From assembly GCA_021791895.1 (NCBI GenBank), contig JAJYVS010000001.1, positions 62,001-126,000 of the forward strand: a stretch of DNA of 64,000 bases. The letters are read 5' to 3'. Shown one piece after another: positions 24,834-33,264 of this stretch (position 1 is the first letter of the stretch; each line of letters starts with the position of its first letter). A program made the translations under genes and the position numbers. The notes beneath the pieces are model-generated. The model saw nothing but the letters and a program-made list of their open reading frames with translations, made no database searches and was not told the DNA's origin. Origin of the DNA: Actinomycetes bacterium. Its GTDB lineage: Bacteria; Actinomycetota; Acidimicrobiia; Acidimicrobiales; RAAP-2.

Positions 24834-26987
24834 ATGTCCATCGCCATCACCGAAGACCACCGCACGCTCGCCAAGACGGTGTCCGACTTCCTCACCAGGC
24901 ACGACGCCCGGGGCGCGGCCCGGGCACTGCTCGAGTCCGACACCGAGGAGCTCCCCAAGTTCTGGGGTGAGCTGGCCGGACTCGGGTGGCTCGGTCTCCA
25001 CGTGCCCGAGGAGTACGGCGGCTCGGGCTTCGGCCTTCCCGAGCTGGTCGTGGTGGTCGAGGAGTTCGGGCGCGCGGTGACACCCGGACCCTTCGTGCCG
25101 ACGGTGGCCGCGAGTGCGGTGCTGGTGGCGGCGGGGACCGACGAGCTGAAGCGCCGCCTGCTTCCGGGACTGGCCGACGGATCGGTGACCGGAGCGGTCG
25201 CACTGGGCGGCGAAGTGGCGGTGAATGGGGCCAAGGCGGACGGTTCCGCCGGGGTGGTGCTCGGCGGTGGCCTGGCCGACGTCCTCATGATCCCAGTGGG
25301 TGACGACGTGGCGGTGATCGAGCGGTCCTCGGGGGGCGTGGAGGCCATCACGCCGAGGAACCTCGACCCGACCCGCCGGTCCGCCCGGATCAGCTTGGCG
25401 GGCGCCCCGGCGACGGTACTCCCCGGCGCCCGCCAGACCCTCGTCGACTTCGCCCGGCTGGTATATGCGGCCGAGGCGGTCGGCGTAGCCCGCGAGTGCA
25501 CCGAGTCGGCCGCGGCCTACGCCAAGGTGCGCGAGCAATTCGGGCGGCCGATCGCGACCTTCCAGGCGGTCAAGCACCACTGCGCCAACATGGTGGTCGC
25601 GGCCGAGCTGGCCACCTCCTTGGTCTGGGACGCCGCCCGGGCCGCCGCCACCGGCGGCGACCAGTTCAGCTACACGGCGGCGATGGCCGCCGCCCTGGCG
25701 CTTCCCGCAGCCGACCAGGACGCCCAGCTCAACATGCAGGTCCACGGGGGCATCGGGTTCACCTGGGAGCACGACGCACACCTCTACCTGCGCAGGGCCA
25801 GCGCCATCGAGATGGTGATCGGGGCCGAGGCGGCGGCGGTCGCCGTCACCGACCTGGCGCGCCGGGGCCTCAAGCGGGGTCGCAGCGTCGACCTCCCCCC
25901 AGAGGCCGAACAGTACCGGGGGACGGTGCGAGAGTTCCTGGAGAAGATCAAGGGTCTCGACGAAGCGGCCCAGCGGACCGCCATGATCGAGGACGGCTAC
26001 GCCATGCCGCACTGGCCCAAGCCCTGGGGCCGGAACGCCGGGGCGGTCGAGCAGCTGGTGATCGAGCAGGAGTTCGCGGCGGCAAAGGTCCGTCGTCCCG
26101 CGTACGGGATCACCGGGTGGGTCATCCTCACCCTGATCCAGTACGCGACCGAGGATCAGGTCGCCCGCTGGGTGAGGCCGGCCCTCAACCAGGAGCTCAT
26201 CTGGTGCCAGCTCTTCAGCGAGCCCAACGCGGGCTCCGACGCCGCCGGCATCCAAACCAGGGGTACCCGGGTCGAGGGCGGGTGGCTGGTCAGCGGCCAG
26301 AAAGTATGGACGAGCGGTGCCCAACTGGCCAAGCACGGCCTCGCCACGGTGCGCACCAATCCCGACGCCCCCAAGCACGACGGCATCACCATGATGGTGA
26401 TCGACATGAAGGGTGAGGGTGTCGAGGTCCGCCCGCTCAAGCAGGCGACCGGGGACTCGGCCTTCAACGAGGTGTTCTTCAACGACGTGTTCGTTCCCGA
26501 CGACGACGTGGTCGGGCCGATCGACCACGGCTGGACCGTCGCCCGAGCGACGCTCGGGAACGAGAGCGTGAGCATCGGCGGCGGGGGTTACGGGTCGGCG
26601 ATGGCGATCGACGGGGTAATCGCCATGTACGACGCCCACCCCGAGCGGCTCGGCGGCGGAGCGGGACGCATCGGCCGCTACGTGTCCAGCACCCAGGCCA
26701 TGGACGCCCTCAATCTGCGCAGCGCGCATCGGGCCGTCGTCGGAGGCGGCCCCGGGCCGGAGGGCAACATGACCAAGCTCGTGCTCTCGGAGAACGGCCA
26801 CGAGATGGCGGCGATGCTGGCCGCGCTCAACGGTCCGGAGACGGCCCTGATGGAAGACGCGGGAGCCATCGCCGGCTCGCTCGTGCTGTCGCATCGCTCG
26901 ATGTCCATCGCCGGAGGCACCTCGGAGATCAAGCGCAACCAAATCGGAGAGCGGATCCTCGGCCTTCCCCGGGACCCCCTGATCTGA
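24834..26987 (+). CDS. fused two-domain acyl-CoA dehydrogenase (FadE34-like layout)
   Basis: 717 residues made of two acyl-CoA dehydrogenase units in tandem. The N-terminal unit (about 1-340) ends with NMQVHGGIGFTWEHDAHLYLRRA, a typical FAD-contact stretch. The C-terminal unit (about 345-717) ends with SIAGGTSEIKRNQIGERILG. Domain-fused FadE enzymes such as FadE34/ChsE3 of mycobacteria act on steroid side chains; the resemblance is in layout and length. Which unit is catalytic is not determined here. Transcription is probably controlled by the repeats upstream; a stem-loop follows the stop. Confidence 0.87.
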   Translation: MSIAITEDHRTLAKTVSDFLTRHDARGAARALLESDTEELPKFWGELAGLGWLGLHVPEEYGGSGFGLPELVVVVEEFGRAVTPGPFVPTVAASAVLVAAGTDELKRRLLPGLADGSVTGAVALGGEVAVNGAKADGSAGVVLGGGLADVLMIPVGDDVAVIERSSGGVEAITPRNLDPTRRSARISLAGAPATVLPGARQTLVDFARLVYAAEAVGVARECTESAAAYAKVREQFGRPIATFQAVKHHCANMVVAAELATSLVWDAARAAATGGDQFSYTAAMAAALALPAADQDAQLNMQVHGGIGFTWEHDAHLYLRRASAIEMVIGAEAAAVAVTDLARRGLKRGRSVDLPPEAEQYRGTVREFLEKIKGLDEAAQRTAMIEDGYAMPHWPKPWGRNAGAVEQLVIEQEFAAAKVRRPAYGITGWVILTLIQYATEDQVARWVRPALNQELIWCQLFSEPNAGSDAAGIQTRGTRVEGGWLVSGQKVWTSGAQLAKHGLATVRTNPDAPKHDGITMMVIDMKGEGVEVRPLKQATGDSAFNEVFFNDVFVPDDDVVGPIDHGWTVARATLGNESVSIGGGGYGSAMAIDGVIAMYDAHPERLGGGAGRIGRYVSSTQAMDALNLRSAHRAVVGGGPGPEGNMTKLVLSENGHEMAAMLAALNGPETALMEDAGAIAGSLVLSHRSMSIAGGTSEIKRNQIGERILGLPRDPLI

Positions 26988-27000
26988 GTTCACCTGGGGC

Positions 27001-27018
27001 GGACGGCCGAGGCCGTCC
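27001..27018. terminator. bidirectional stem-loop between convergent genes
   Basis: GGACGGCC-GA-GGCCGTCC is a perfect inverted repeat (8-bp arms), 14 bp after the dehydrogenase stop and 27 bp before the convergent hydrolase stop. It has no T-tract, so it is a likely but unproven terminator for both. Confidence 0.5.
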
Positions 27019-27044
27019 CCCTCGGGGTCCCTCCGGGTCGAACG

Positions 27045-27830
27045 CTAGGAGGGGCGGCCGAGCCGCTCGACCAGGAATGCCTCGATGAGCTGGTTCACCA
27101 GGTCCGGGGCCAGCAACTGGTTGAAGTGGCCGACCCCGGGGGTCTGGGCGTTGACGAGCGTCGGGCACAGCCCGCTCAGCTTCGCCGGATCGTTGATCGG
27201 GCGGTCGGCATGGATGGCCAGAGCGGGGACGCCGACCGCACGGAGGGCCGCGCCCGGCCACTCGGTCATCGCCTTCATGCACCCGTAGGCCACGTGCCCT
27301 GGTACGGCAAGCATTTCGTTGCAGACGCGTGCCTTCAGCGTGGCATCGTCGCTCGGGAGGAAGAGGAGCCCCTCGACGAAGCGCCGCCGTGCCGCATCGG
27401 AGCCCTCGCCGCGCAGCTCCTCGAGGAACTGACCGAAGAGCTCGGTCGTCTCTGGTGGTGGCTCGATCGGGGCCGAATCGACCAGCACCAGGGCCGCAAC
27501 CGCCTCTGGATGCCGGGCGGCCAGCTCGACGGCGACCAGCGCGCCCATGCTGTGGCCAACGATCACCGAAGGACCCAATGCGAGCTGACGGCCAACCCAC
27601 GCCACGTCCTCGGCCAGCAGCGAGATCGAGTAGTCGCCCTCGGGGGCGTCGCTCGCCCCGTGTCCGCGCAGATCCACAGCGACGGTCCGGTGCGTGTGCC
27701 TGAAGTGCTCGACCTGGGGTGCGAACGCGCTGTGTGCGCACGTCCAGCCGTGGACGAACACCATCGGGGGTTCGCCCGCGCCCGCCTCCTCCAAGGACAA
27801 CCTCACACCGTCTTGTTGCACCACGTCCAC
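27045..27830 (-). CDS. alpha/beta hydrolase
   Basis: 261 residues. HGWTCAHS is the oxyanion region, GHSMGA (about residues 91-96) the nucleophile elbow, the acid would lie after VPALAIHAD, and the closing His is in GVGHFN. Length is normal for the family. Substrate unknown. Convergent with the dehydrogenase gene. The 171 bp upstream show no recognisable promoter and hold nothing else. Confidence 0.85.
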   Translation of the reverse strand: MDVVQQDGVRLSLEEAGAGEPPMVFVHGWTCAHSAFAPQVEHFRHTHRTVAVDLRGHGASDAPEGDYSISLLAEDVAWVGRQLALGPSVIVGHSMGALVAVELAARHPEAVAALVLVDSAPIEPPPETTELFGQFLEELRGEGSDAARRRFVEGLLFLPSDDATLKARVCNEMLAVPGHVAYGCMKAMTEWPGAALRAVGVPALAIHADRPINDPAKLSGLCPTLVNAQTPGVGHFNQLLAPDLVNQLIEAFLVERLGRPS

Positions 27831-28001
27831 GGCGAACTCCTTCCTCGGAGGTCCGGCCAGACTCTAGAGCGGTGACCGTGCCGACACCCCGGTCGTTCGG
27901 GCCTCCGACCTGGGGGCGGAATGACGAAGGTGGGCCCCAAGAACCGGTGGGAGGGCAGAAGGGGGAGGCGGATTCGGCGGTAAAGTCGGCCACCTCGGCA
28001 C

Positions 28002-28583
28002 TCAGCGGACTTCGCTCGGAGCCTCCTCGCCCAGAGTGATCAGTCGGAGCGACCCCCCGACAACCTCGAGCACGGTGCACGAACAGTTGTCGGGACGAAA
28101 GCTGGTGACCCGTCCGTCACCGCTTGCCTTGCCGACGGCGGTGTTGATCGCCACGAAGTGGGTCGTGACCACGGTGTCCTCCCCGAGTGCCACCAAGGCG
28201 TCGATGAGGCCCCGGCGCCAGTCCTCGAGCTCCGGCCCGATGTGGGGATCACCCCAGCGGGCGAGCATCACCCGCCGGAGCCACGGACCCCGCTGATCGA
28301 GCGATCCCTCGGGACCGGTCGGAGACGGGATCTCGCCGACCCGGGGTTCGACGGTGGCGGCGACGTTCCAGATCTGCTCGAAGGCCGCCGCGGTGCTTCT
28401 GGCCCGGCGAAGCGGGCTCGAGACGACCGGCAGCGGACCCCGGCCGGCCAGTCCGCTCGCCGTCGCCGCGGCCTGCGACCGACCGAGGTCGTCGAGGTCC
28501 GGATCGGCATCTTCGGTCCATCCGGCGGCGGCACGGCCGTGACGAACGAGGTAGAGCCGAACCGGCCGGCGATCACCGCTCAC
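28002..28583 (-). CDS. histidine phosphatase family protein (SixA-like)
   Basis: 193 residues. RLYLVRHGRAA carries the catalytic RHG (near residues 13-15). A second arginine follows in SSPLRRARSTA, and TTHFVAINT supplies the later His. Short SixA/phosphoglycerate-mutase-like proteins remove phosphate from proteins or small metabolites; no clue to substrate. It lies 15 bp after the alpha/beta hydrolase at 28599-29357 on the same strand, so they are likely co-transcribed. Confidence 0.83.
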   Translation of the reverse strand: MSGDRRPVRLYLVRHGRAAAGWTEDADPDLDDLGRSQAAATASGLAGRGPLPVVSSPLRRARSTAAAFEQIWNVAATVEPRVGEIPSPTGPEGSLDQRGPWLRRVMLARWGDPHIGPELEDWRRGLIDALVALGEDTVVTTHFVAINTAVGKASGDGRVTSFRPDNCSCTVLEVVGGSLRLITLGEEAPSEVR

Positions 28584-28598
28584 GAGCCTGTCACTCGC

Positions 28599-29357
28599 TC
28601 ATGCAGCCAAGAAGGACACGATGGCCCGCGCCAGTTCGGGGTTGGTCACCACACCCTCGTGGTCGCCTTCGAGGACCAGTGCACGTCCGTCCGCGAGCGC
28701 GGCCGCAAGCTGGTGGGGAGAGGCGTCGCGGTCGCCGCAGACCACCAGCGTGGGTACACGGACGCGTTCGGGCTCCATGTCGGCAGAGAGCTGCCGCCGG
28801 TCCGAGCGCAGCAACGCGGCGATCGCCTTCAGATCGTTGTCCCGGGCTTCGAAGACCTTCCGGGCCCTCCTGGCCACCGGGTCCTCCAGCGCGTCGGGAT
28901 CATCGGCCTCCAGCCCGGCCAGCCAGCGGCCGGTCATCGAGCTTCGCTCGGCGGTCTCGGCACCCCACTTGGCCGGGTCACCTCCAATCCCTCCGAGCAC
29001 CAGGCGGCGCAGTCGGTGGTCACCGAGTGCGAAACGCAGGGCGGTCGCCGCCCCCATCGAATAGCCCACGAGATCGATCTCGGTTAGTCCGAGGTGGTCG
29101 AGCAGCGCTCCGACGTCTCGCACCATGGCGTCGCCCTCGTAGGCGGCCGGTTCGTGAGGCTTGCCGGAACGACCGTGCCCGCGGGCGTCCATACCGATCG
29201 GCCGCCGTCCCGCCCCGGCCAGCGCAGCCCAGATCCCGGCGTCTTTCCAGTTGCCATCGGTGCTCGAGCTGAGGCCGTGCAGGAGGACGACCGGCGGTCC
29301 CGCTCCTTCGTCCTCGTAGTAGAGGCTCGTGCCGTCGAAGCTGGTGAATTCGGGCAT
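28599..29357 (-). CDS. alpha/beta hydrolase
   Basis: 252 residues. LLHGLSSS is the HG loop, GYSMGAATAL (about residues 95-104) the nucleophile elbow, the acid is probably in VVCGDRDAS, and the His is in LEGDHEG. Family-typical size. Product is probably a small-ester or lactone hydrolase; the substrate is not visible. Same operon direction as the histidine phosphatase that follows. Confidence 0.85.
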   Translation of the reverse strand: MPEFTSFDGTSLYYEDEGAGPPVVLLHGLSSSTDGNWKDAGIWAALAGAGRRPIGMDARGHGRSGKPHEPAAYEGDAMVRDVGALLDHLGLTEIDLVGYSMGAATALRFALGDHRLRRLVLGGIGGDPAKWGAETAERSSMTGRWLAGLEADDPDALEDPVARRARKVFEARDNDLKAIAALLRSDRRQLSADMEPERVRVPTLVVCGDRDASPHQLAAALADGRALVLEGDHEGVVTNPELARAIVSFLAA

Positions 29358-29494
29358 GTCTCATTGTGCCCGGGACCGGGAGATCTGGCCAGGGGTCATC
29401 GCGGGCCGAATCTCGACGCTGCGCGAGCCGCGCGGCGACCTCGACGGGGAGCGTGTCGCAGCTCGGAACCGACAGGTCCCGCGACGGGCACCGG

Positions 29495-30286
29495 CTAATC
29501 GGTGAGCTCGGCCGTCCCATGACGGGAACGCCGCCGGGCGAGCTCGAAGCACAGCACACTGGCGGCCGTCGCGACGTTCAGCGACTCGACCTCGGCGTCC
29601 ATCGGGATGGTGATGTGGGTCGTCACCAGCTTCCCGACGGCCCCGGAGACTCCGTCGGTTTCTCCGCCGACCACAAAGGCCGTTCGAGGCCCGATGTTCG
29701 CGTCCCACAAGGAAGTTCCAGCGGCCGCTTCGAGCGAGATGAGCTCGAACCCTGCTCGGGAGAGCAGCCCGGCCGCCTCGAGTGCCGTTCTCGCCCGCAC
29801 GAGCGGGGCGCGGAACACGGTCCCGGCCGAGGCCTTCACGACCAAAGGACCGATGTCGGCGACGCCGGCCGTCGGGACCACGATCCCGTCGATGCCGCTC
29901 GCACTGGCCGCCCGAATGATCATCCCGACGTTGGCCGGTGTGGTGATCCCGTCGAGCACGAGGCAGGTCGCGGGTCGCGCTCCCACCGACTCCAGCCACG
30001 ACGCCGTCGACGTCATGTGGGGTACCAGCACGTCGGCCGCCATCCCCTGGTGCTGGCGTCCGTTATGGCTCATCTTCGTGACCACCTCACGGGGAACCAA
30101 GCGGAGAGGAACCGAGCGGCTCCGGGCGGAGTCCTTCAGCTGCCGGAGCAACTCACGATCGAGGTCTCGGTCCACGAAGACCCGTTCGACGTGCAGTGAC
30201 CGATCAGCGAGCGCCTCGAACACCGGCCGGCGACCGAAGACCGTCAGGTAGCGGTCGCGCGGAGACGCCTCGGCACCGGTGGACAC
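29495..30286 (-). CDS. TrmH/SpoU-family RNA 2'-O-methyltransferase
   Basis: 263 residues from GTG 30286. N-terminal substrate-binding part (VFGRRPVFEAL, about residues 18-28) then the trefoil-knot SPOUT domain: LVLDGITTPANVGMIIRAAS (motif 1), VVGGETDGVSG (motif 2) and ESLNVATAASVLCFEL (motif 3). It would methylate ribose in rRNA or tRNA with SAM. The exact site cannot be read. The start lies 115 bp after the convergent or downstream side of the DRG-like GTPase gene, same strand. Confidence 0.88.
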   Translation of the reverse strand: MSTGAEASPRDRYLTVFGRRPVFEALADRSLHVERVFVDRDLDRELLRQLKDSARSRSVPLRLVPREVVTKMSHNGRQHQGMAADVLVPHMTSTASWLESVGARPATCLVLDGITTPANVGMIIRAASASGIDGIVVPTAGVADIGPLVVKASAGTVFRAPLVRARTALEAAGLLSRAGFELISLEAAAGTSLWDANIGPRTAFVVGGETDGVSGAVGKLVTTHITIPMDAEVESLNVATAASVLCFELARRRSRHGTAELTD

Positions 30287-30401
30287 CGACAAATGGTGCC
30301 ACCGGTCGAGGGCCGAGCCGGGGCCGAGGCCAAAAGACCCTGGCCGCCGGAGCGTCCCGTCCTGGCGACCACCACGTCGTTCCCCGGAGCCCCTCTGTTC
30401 C

Positions 30402-31331
30402 TCACCCCAGAATCTCGACCACGTCCCCGTCGACGAGGACGTGGTCCCGCCCCACCTGTTGCCCCGGGAAACGTGCCGAGGGACCCCAGACCCGTGCACC
30501 GGCGCAACGCGCCGCCAGGTCGTGGTGGATGGCGTCGGCCACGTCGACGACCACGACCGGCGGCTCGAAGGCCTTGGGCTCGCCCTCCACGTGATCGCCT
30601 CGCCGCAGATAGATCCGGACCAACCCGGTCAGGTCCCACAGCGCCTGGCGGAGGGCGATGAGGGATTCCTCGTCGAGGACGCTGACCGTCAACACCGTCA
30701 TGTCGCCACAGGCGGCTCGCAAGGCGTCGATCGCCTCAGGCTGAGCCTCGTCGGACTTGGTCGCGACCAACAACCTCGGCCGGGGAACACCGGCGGCTCG
30801 GAGCTCGACGAGGACGCCGAGCAGGGGGTCGGGGCCCAAGGCCGGGTCGTGGCAGAGCACGACGTCGTCGGCAGTTCGAATCACGCCGATCAGGCCACGT
30901 CCTCCACCCCGGTCCTCGTTGGCTCCAGCAATGAGGCCGGGGATCTCGACCAACTGCACCAGGACGCCATTGACTCGGGTCAGCGCCGGAACGGGCCGCG
31001 TGGTGGTGAAGGCGTAGTCCCCGGTCCTGATCTGCACGTTGGAGAGCACCTGGAGAAGCGTCGACTTCCCGACATTGGGAGGTCCGACGATGGCGAGTTG
31101 CGCCGCCCCCTCCTTGCGGACCGACAGCGAGTCGCGGTGCAGCATTCGGGCGCGTCCCCGGGTAGCGGCCATCTCGGTCATCACCCACTTCCGGATGTCC
31201 GCGTACGGTCCGTTCTTGTAGTCCGGCAGCTCCTCGAGGATGGACCGCAGCTCTCGAAGCCTTGCGTTGCCCTCCTTGCCCACGAGACGGCGCCTGATCA
31301 CTTGCATCTGAGTCCGATGCGGCATCGGCAC
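30402..31331 (-). CDS. DRG-like OBG-family GTPase with C-terminal TGS domain
   Basis: 309 residues from GTG 31331 with GAGGAG at suitable spacing. G1 is GPPNVGKST (83-91), G3 is EIPG (129-132) where Asp is usual, and G4 is TKSD (191-194). An RGGGRGLIGVIR stretch follows G3. The C-terminal ~70 residues resemble a TGS domain ending in FPGQQVGRDHVLVDGDVVEI. This is the layout of DRG/Rbg GTPases, best known from archaea and eukaryotes, where they act on ribosomes. The helical N-terminus also fits. The function in bacteria is uncertain. Confidence 0.83.
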   Translation of the reverse strand: MPMPHRTQMQVIRRRLVGKEGNARLRELRSILEELPDYKNGPYADIRKWVMTEMAATRGRARMLHRDSLSVRKEGAAQLAIVGPPNVGKSTLLQVLSNVQIRTGDYAFTTTRPVPALTRVNGVLVQLVEIPGLIAGANEDRGGGRGLIGVIRTADDVVLCHDPALGPDPLLGVLVELRAAGVPRPRLLVATKSDEAQPEAIDALRAACGDMTVLTVSVLDEESLIALRQALWDLTGLVRIYLRRGDHVEGEPKAFEPPVVVVDVADAIHHDLAARCAGARVWGPSARFPGQQVGRDHVLVDGDVVEILG

Positions 31332-31664
31332 GGGTATCGCTCCTCTTCTCCTCTATTGAGGCGGGAGCGAGTGCGACGCGCGCCACAGCTGGCTGCTCAC
31401 GTCGCGCCGTGCGCCCGCCGCTTCCTTCGACGCAGTGGTGGAAGCGGCGGATCAGCCGTTGAGTCGTAAGACCCTGGAACGCCAGACGGCTTGGCCGCCT
31501 GGGCCGGACTCGAAACCGGTCACGCCGCCAGCGTAGTGCGCGCCCCCACGCCGGGTTACGGCGACCGGCGGGTCGGTCGAACCCGGGCGGTTCGCGCCGC
31601 GAACCGAGCCAGATGGGCCGCTTCCGGTCCCTGTCGGACCCCACCGGGCTGCTTGACTGAAGGC
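31332..31664. other. intergenic region without recognised gene
   Basis: 333 bp between the divergent GTPase gene and a small membrane gene. Near the GTPase it holds an AG-rich leader (GAGGAGAAGAGGAG on the minus strand) that includes its ribosome site. No convincing RNA gene or coding frame was found; long frames here are chance products of high GC. Confidence 0.5.
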
Positions 31665-31889
31665 ATGTCCAGTCTCGCCGTCACCCTCTACGGCGTCTGT
31701 GCCCTCACATTCATGATGGCCATGTACGCGCTGGAGAGCCGAGGGCGAGGGTTCATCCTGGCATTCACGCTCGGATGTCTGGCGTCGAGCCTCTATGGGT
31801 TTCTCTCCGGCACGTGGCCCTTTGGGGTTGTGGAGCTGATTTGGTCCGGTGTGGCGCTGCGGCGATATCGGGCGTCGCACCCAACCTGA
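31665..31889 (+). CDS. small conserved membrane protein
   Basis: 74 residues from ATG 31665, with GAAGG just upstream. Two or three hydrophobic segments (LYGVCALTFMMAMYALES, ILAFTLGCLASSLYGFLSG, PFGVVELIWSGVAL) span most of the protein, which ends in a basic tail RRYRAS. It resembles widespread small integral membrane proteins of unknown role. No partner gene is coupled to it. Confidence 0.7.
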   Translation: MSSLAVTLYGVCALTFMMAMYALESRGRGFILAFTLGCLASSLYGFLSGTWPFGVVELIWSGVALRRYRASHPT

Positions 31890-31993
31890 CCCACCGCCCC
31901 GGTGGCGGGCGACGATCAAGTTGACCTTGATATGGGGAGCGTCAACGAGTGGGTTGGGGTCGCGCACCTCGCGAGCTGCTGGACTATGACACC

Positions 31994-32470
31994 GTGAGCG
32001 AGGCCCGACTGATTCTCACCTGCGGATTGCCCGGCGCGGGGAAGACCCTGCTCGCTAGGCAGCTCGCCGCGGACCGGAACGCCGTGCGCCTCACGAAAGA
32101 CGAATGGCTCTGGGCCCTCGGCTCCACCCCCTGGGACACGCCGACCCGGGAAAGGGTCGAACGGGAGCTCTGGCAACTGGCCCAAGAGATCCTGCGGCTC
32201 GGGCTGAGCGTCGTCCTCGACTTTGGGCTCTGGGCGCGGGTCGAACGAGATGAGATGCGCTCTGCGGCCCATCGTCTCGGTGCGAGCGTCGAACTGCACT
32301 ACCTGGACGTGCCGGGCGACGAACTGTGGCGGCGCATCGAGGCCCGGAACCTGGAGCCACCCTGGAGCCGCTACCCGATCCGGCGCGCCGATCTCGACGC
32401 GTGGCTGGTCAGCTTCCAGGCGCCCGACGCCGCCGAACTGGCCTTGTTCGACCCCCCGCCACATTACTGA
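31994..32470 (+). CDS. P-loop kinase/AAA-like ATPase (zeta-toxin-like fold)
   Basis: 158 residues from GTG 31994. Walker A is GLPGAGKT (residues 11-18); a second conserved Asp occurs in VRLTKDEW and a lid arginine in WRRIEARN. It resembles the protein at 24103 and the family of small-molecule kinases with a P-loop, including zeta toxins, but no antitoxin gene is adjacent. Substrate unknown. ATG 31949 is an alternative, longer start. Confidence 0.75.
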   Translation: MSEARLILTCGLPGAGKTLLARQLAADRNAVRLTKDEWLWALGSTPWDTPTRERVERELWQLAQEILRLGLSVVLDFGLWARVERDEMRSAAHRLGASVELHYLDVPGDELWRRIEARNLEPPWSRYPIRRADLDAWLVSFQAPDAAELALFDPPPHY

Positions 32471-32550
32471 GCCACCGACCGGCGAGCGACGCCGCAGATC
32501 GGGTGGGCTCGGCTCCGACGACGTCGAGAGGTTGGGTCGGTGACGGCCCC

Positions 32551-32967
32551 TCAAGCCGGGTGGATCACCAGTTGGGTGTTGCGGAACAGGGCCATCGTCC
32601 GGCCGGTGGTCGAGTTCGTCACCACGGCGTCCCAAACCAACGTGGTCCGTCCCACGTGGGCGGGGCGAGCCAGGCCCACCACCTCCTCACCGACTCGCGC
32701 GCTGGAAAGGAAGTTCGTCTTGAGCTCGACGGTGGTGAAGCTCGATCCGGCCGGGATGTGGTGGCGCATCCCGAAAGCACAGAGGATGTCGGCCAGGCTG
32801 ACCACCACCGGGGCAAAGAGGTAGCCGGTGCCGGCGATCAGGGGCTCGGTGACCGTGAGGCGGCCCTCGGTGCCGTCCGACTCGACCCGGGTGATCTCGA
32901 TACCGAACAGGCCGGGGACCTTGTCCCGGCCGAACTCGTTCAACCCCCTGACTTCCTCGTCGGACAC
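32551..32967 (-). CDS. hotdog-fold thioesterase (PaaI-like)
   Basis: 138 residues from GTG 32967, preceded by GAGGGGGG. The hotdog core is visible: GYLFAPVVVSLADILCAFGM, then the FTTVELKTNFL segment typical of PaaI/YbgC-like enzymes (about residues 85-95), and TLVWDAVVTNSTTGRTMALF. It likely hydrolyses an acyl-CoA and may serve the many CoA enzymes in this region. Substrate not determined. Confidence 0.82.
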   Translation of the reverse strand: MSDEEVRGLNEFGRDKVPGLFGIEITRVESDGTEGRLTVTEPLIAGTGYLFAPVVVSLADILCAFGMRHHIPAGSSFTTVELKTNFLSSARVGEEVVGLARPAHVGRTTLVWDAVVTNSTTGRTMALFRNTQLVIHPA

Positions 32968-33264
32968 TCGCCCCCCTCGAAATGAGCCATCGTAGAGGTC
33001 CCGAATCGACGCCGCTGATGCGACGCACTGGGAAGTTCCGGGCTTCGCATAGTCGAGCCGGGACTTCGACGACCCTGCGCCCCGGCGCCCTTCTGCCAAC
33101 GCCGGCGATCGACCGAAGACGACCGGCTCGCCATCGTCGACCCTCGCCGCCCGGGCCGTGGGAGAATGCCCCTTCCTCGGAGAGGCCCGTGCGCCTCACC
33201 CCGGTGTGCCAGCTGGTAAGACGACTCCGGATCAGCTCTGGTCCCCGAGTCGAGGGAAAGACGG

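Noticed and set aside
24783-26993. 736-codon open frame on the minus strand opposite the acyl-CoA dehydrogenase
   Set aside because: It is an antisense shadow of a strong coding gene in high-GC DNA; the protein is rich in Arg, Gly, His and Pro with no family motifs.
31994-32470. Zeta-type toxin of a toxin-antitoxin pair
   Set aside because: The P-loop kinase fold fits, but no antitoxin-like gene overlaps or adjoins it; a metabolic kinase is as likely.
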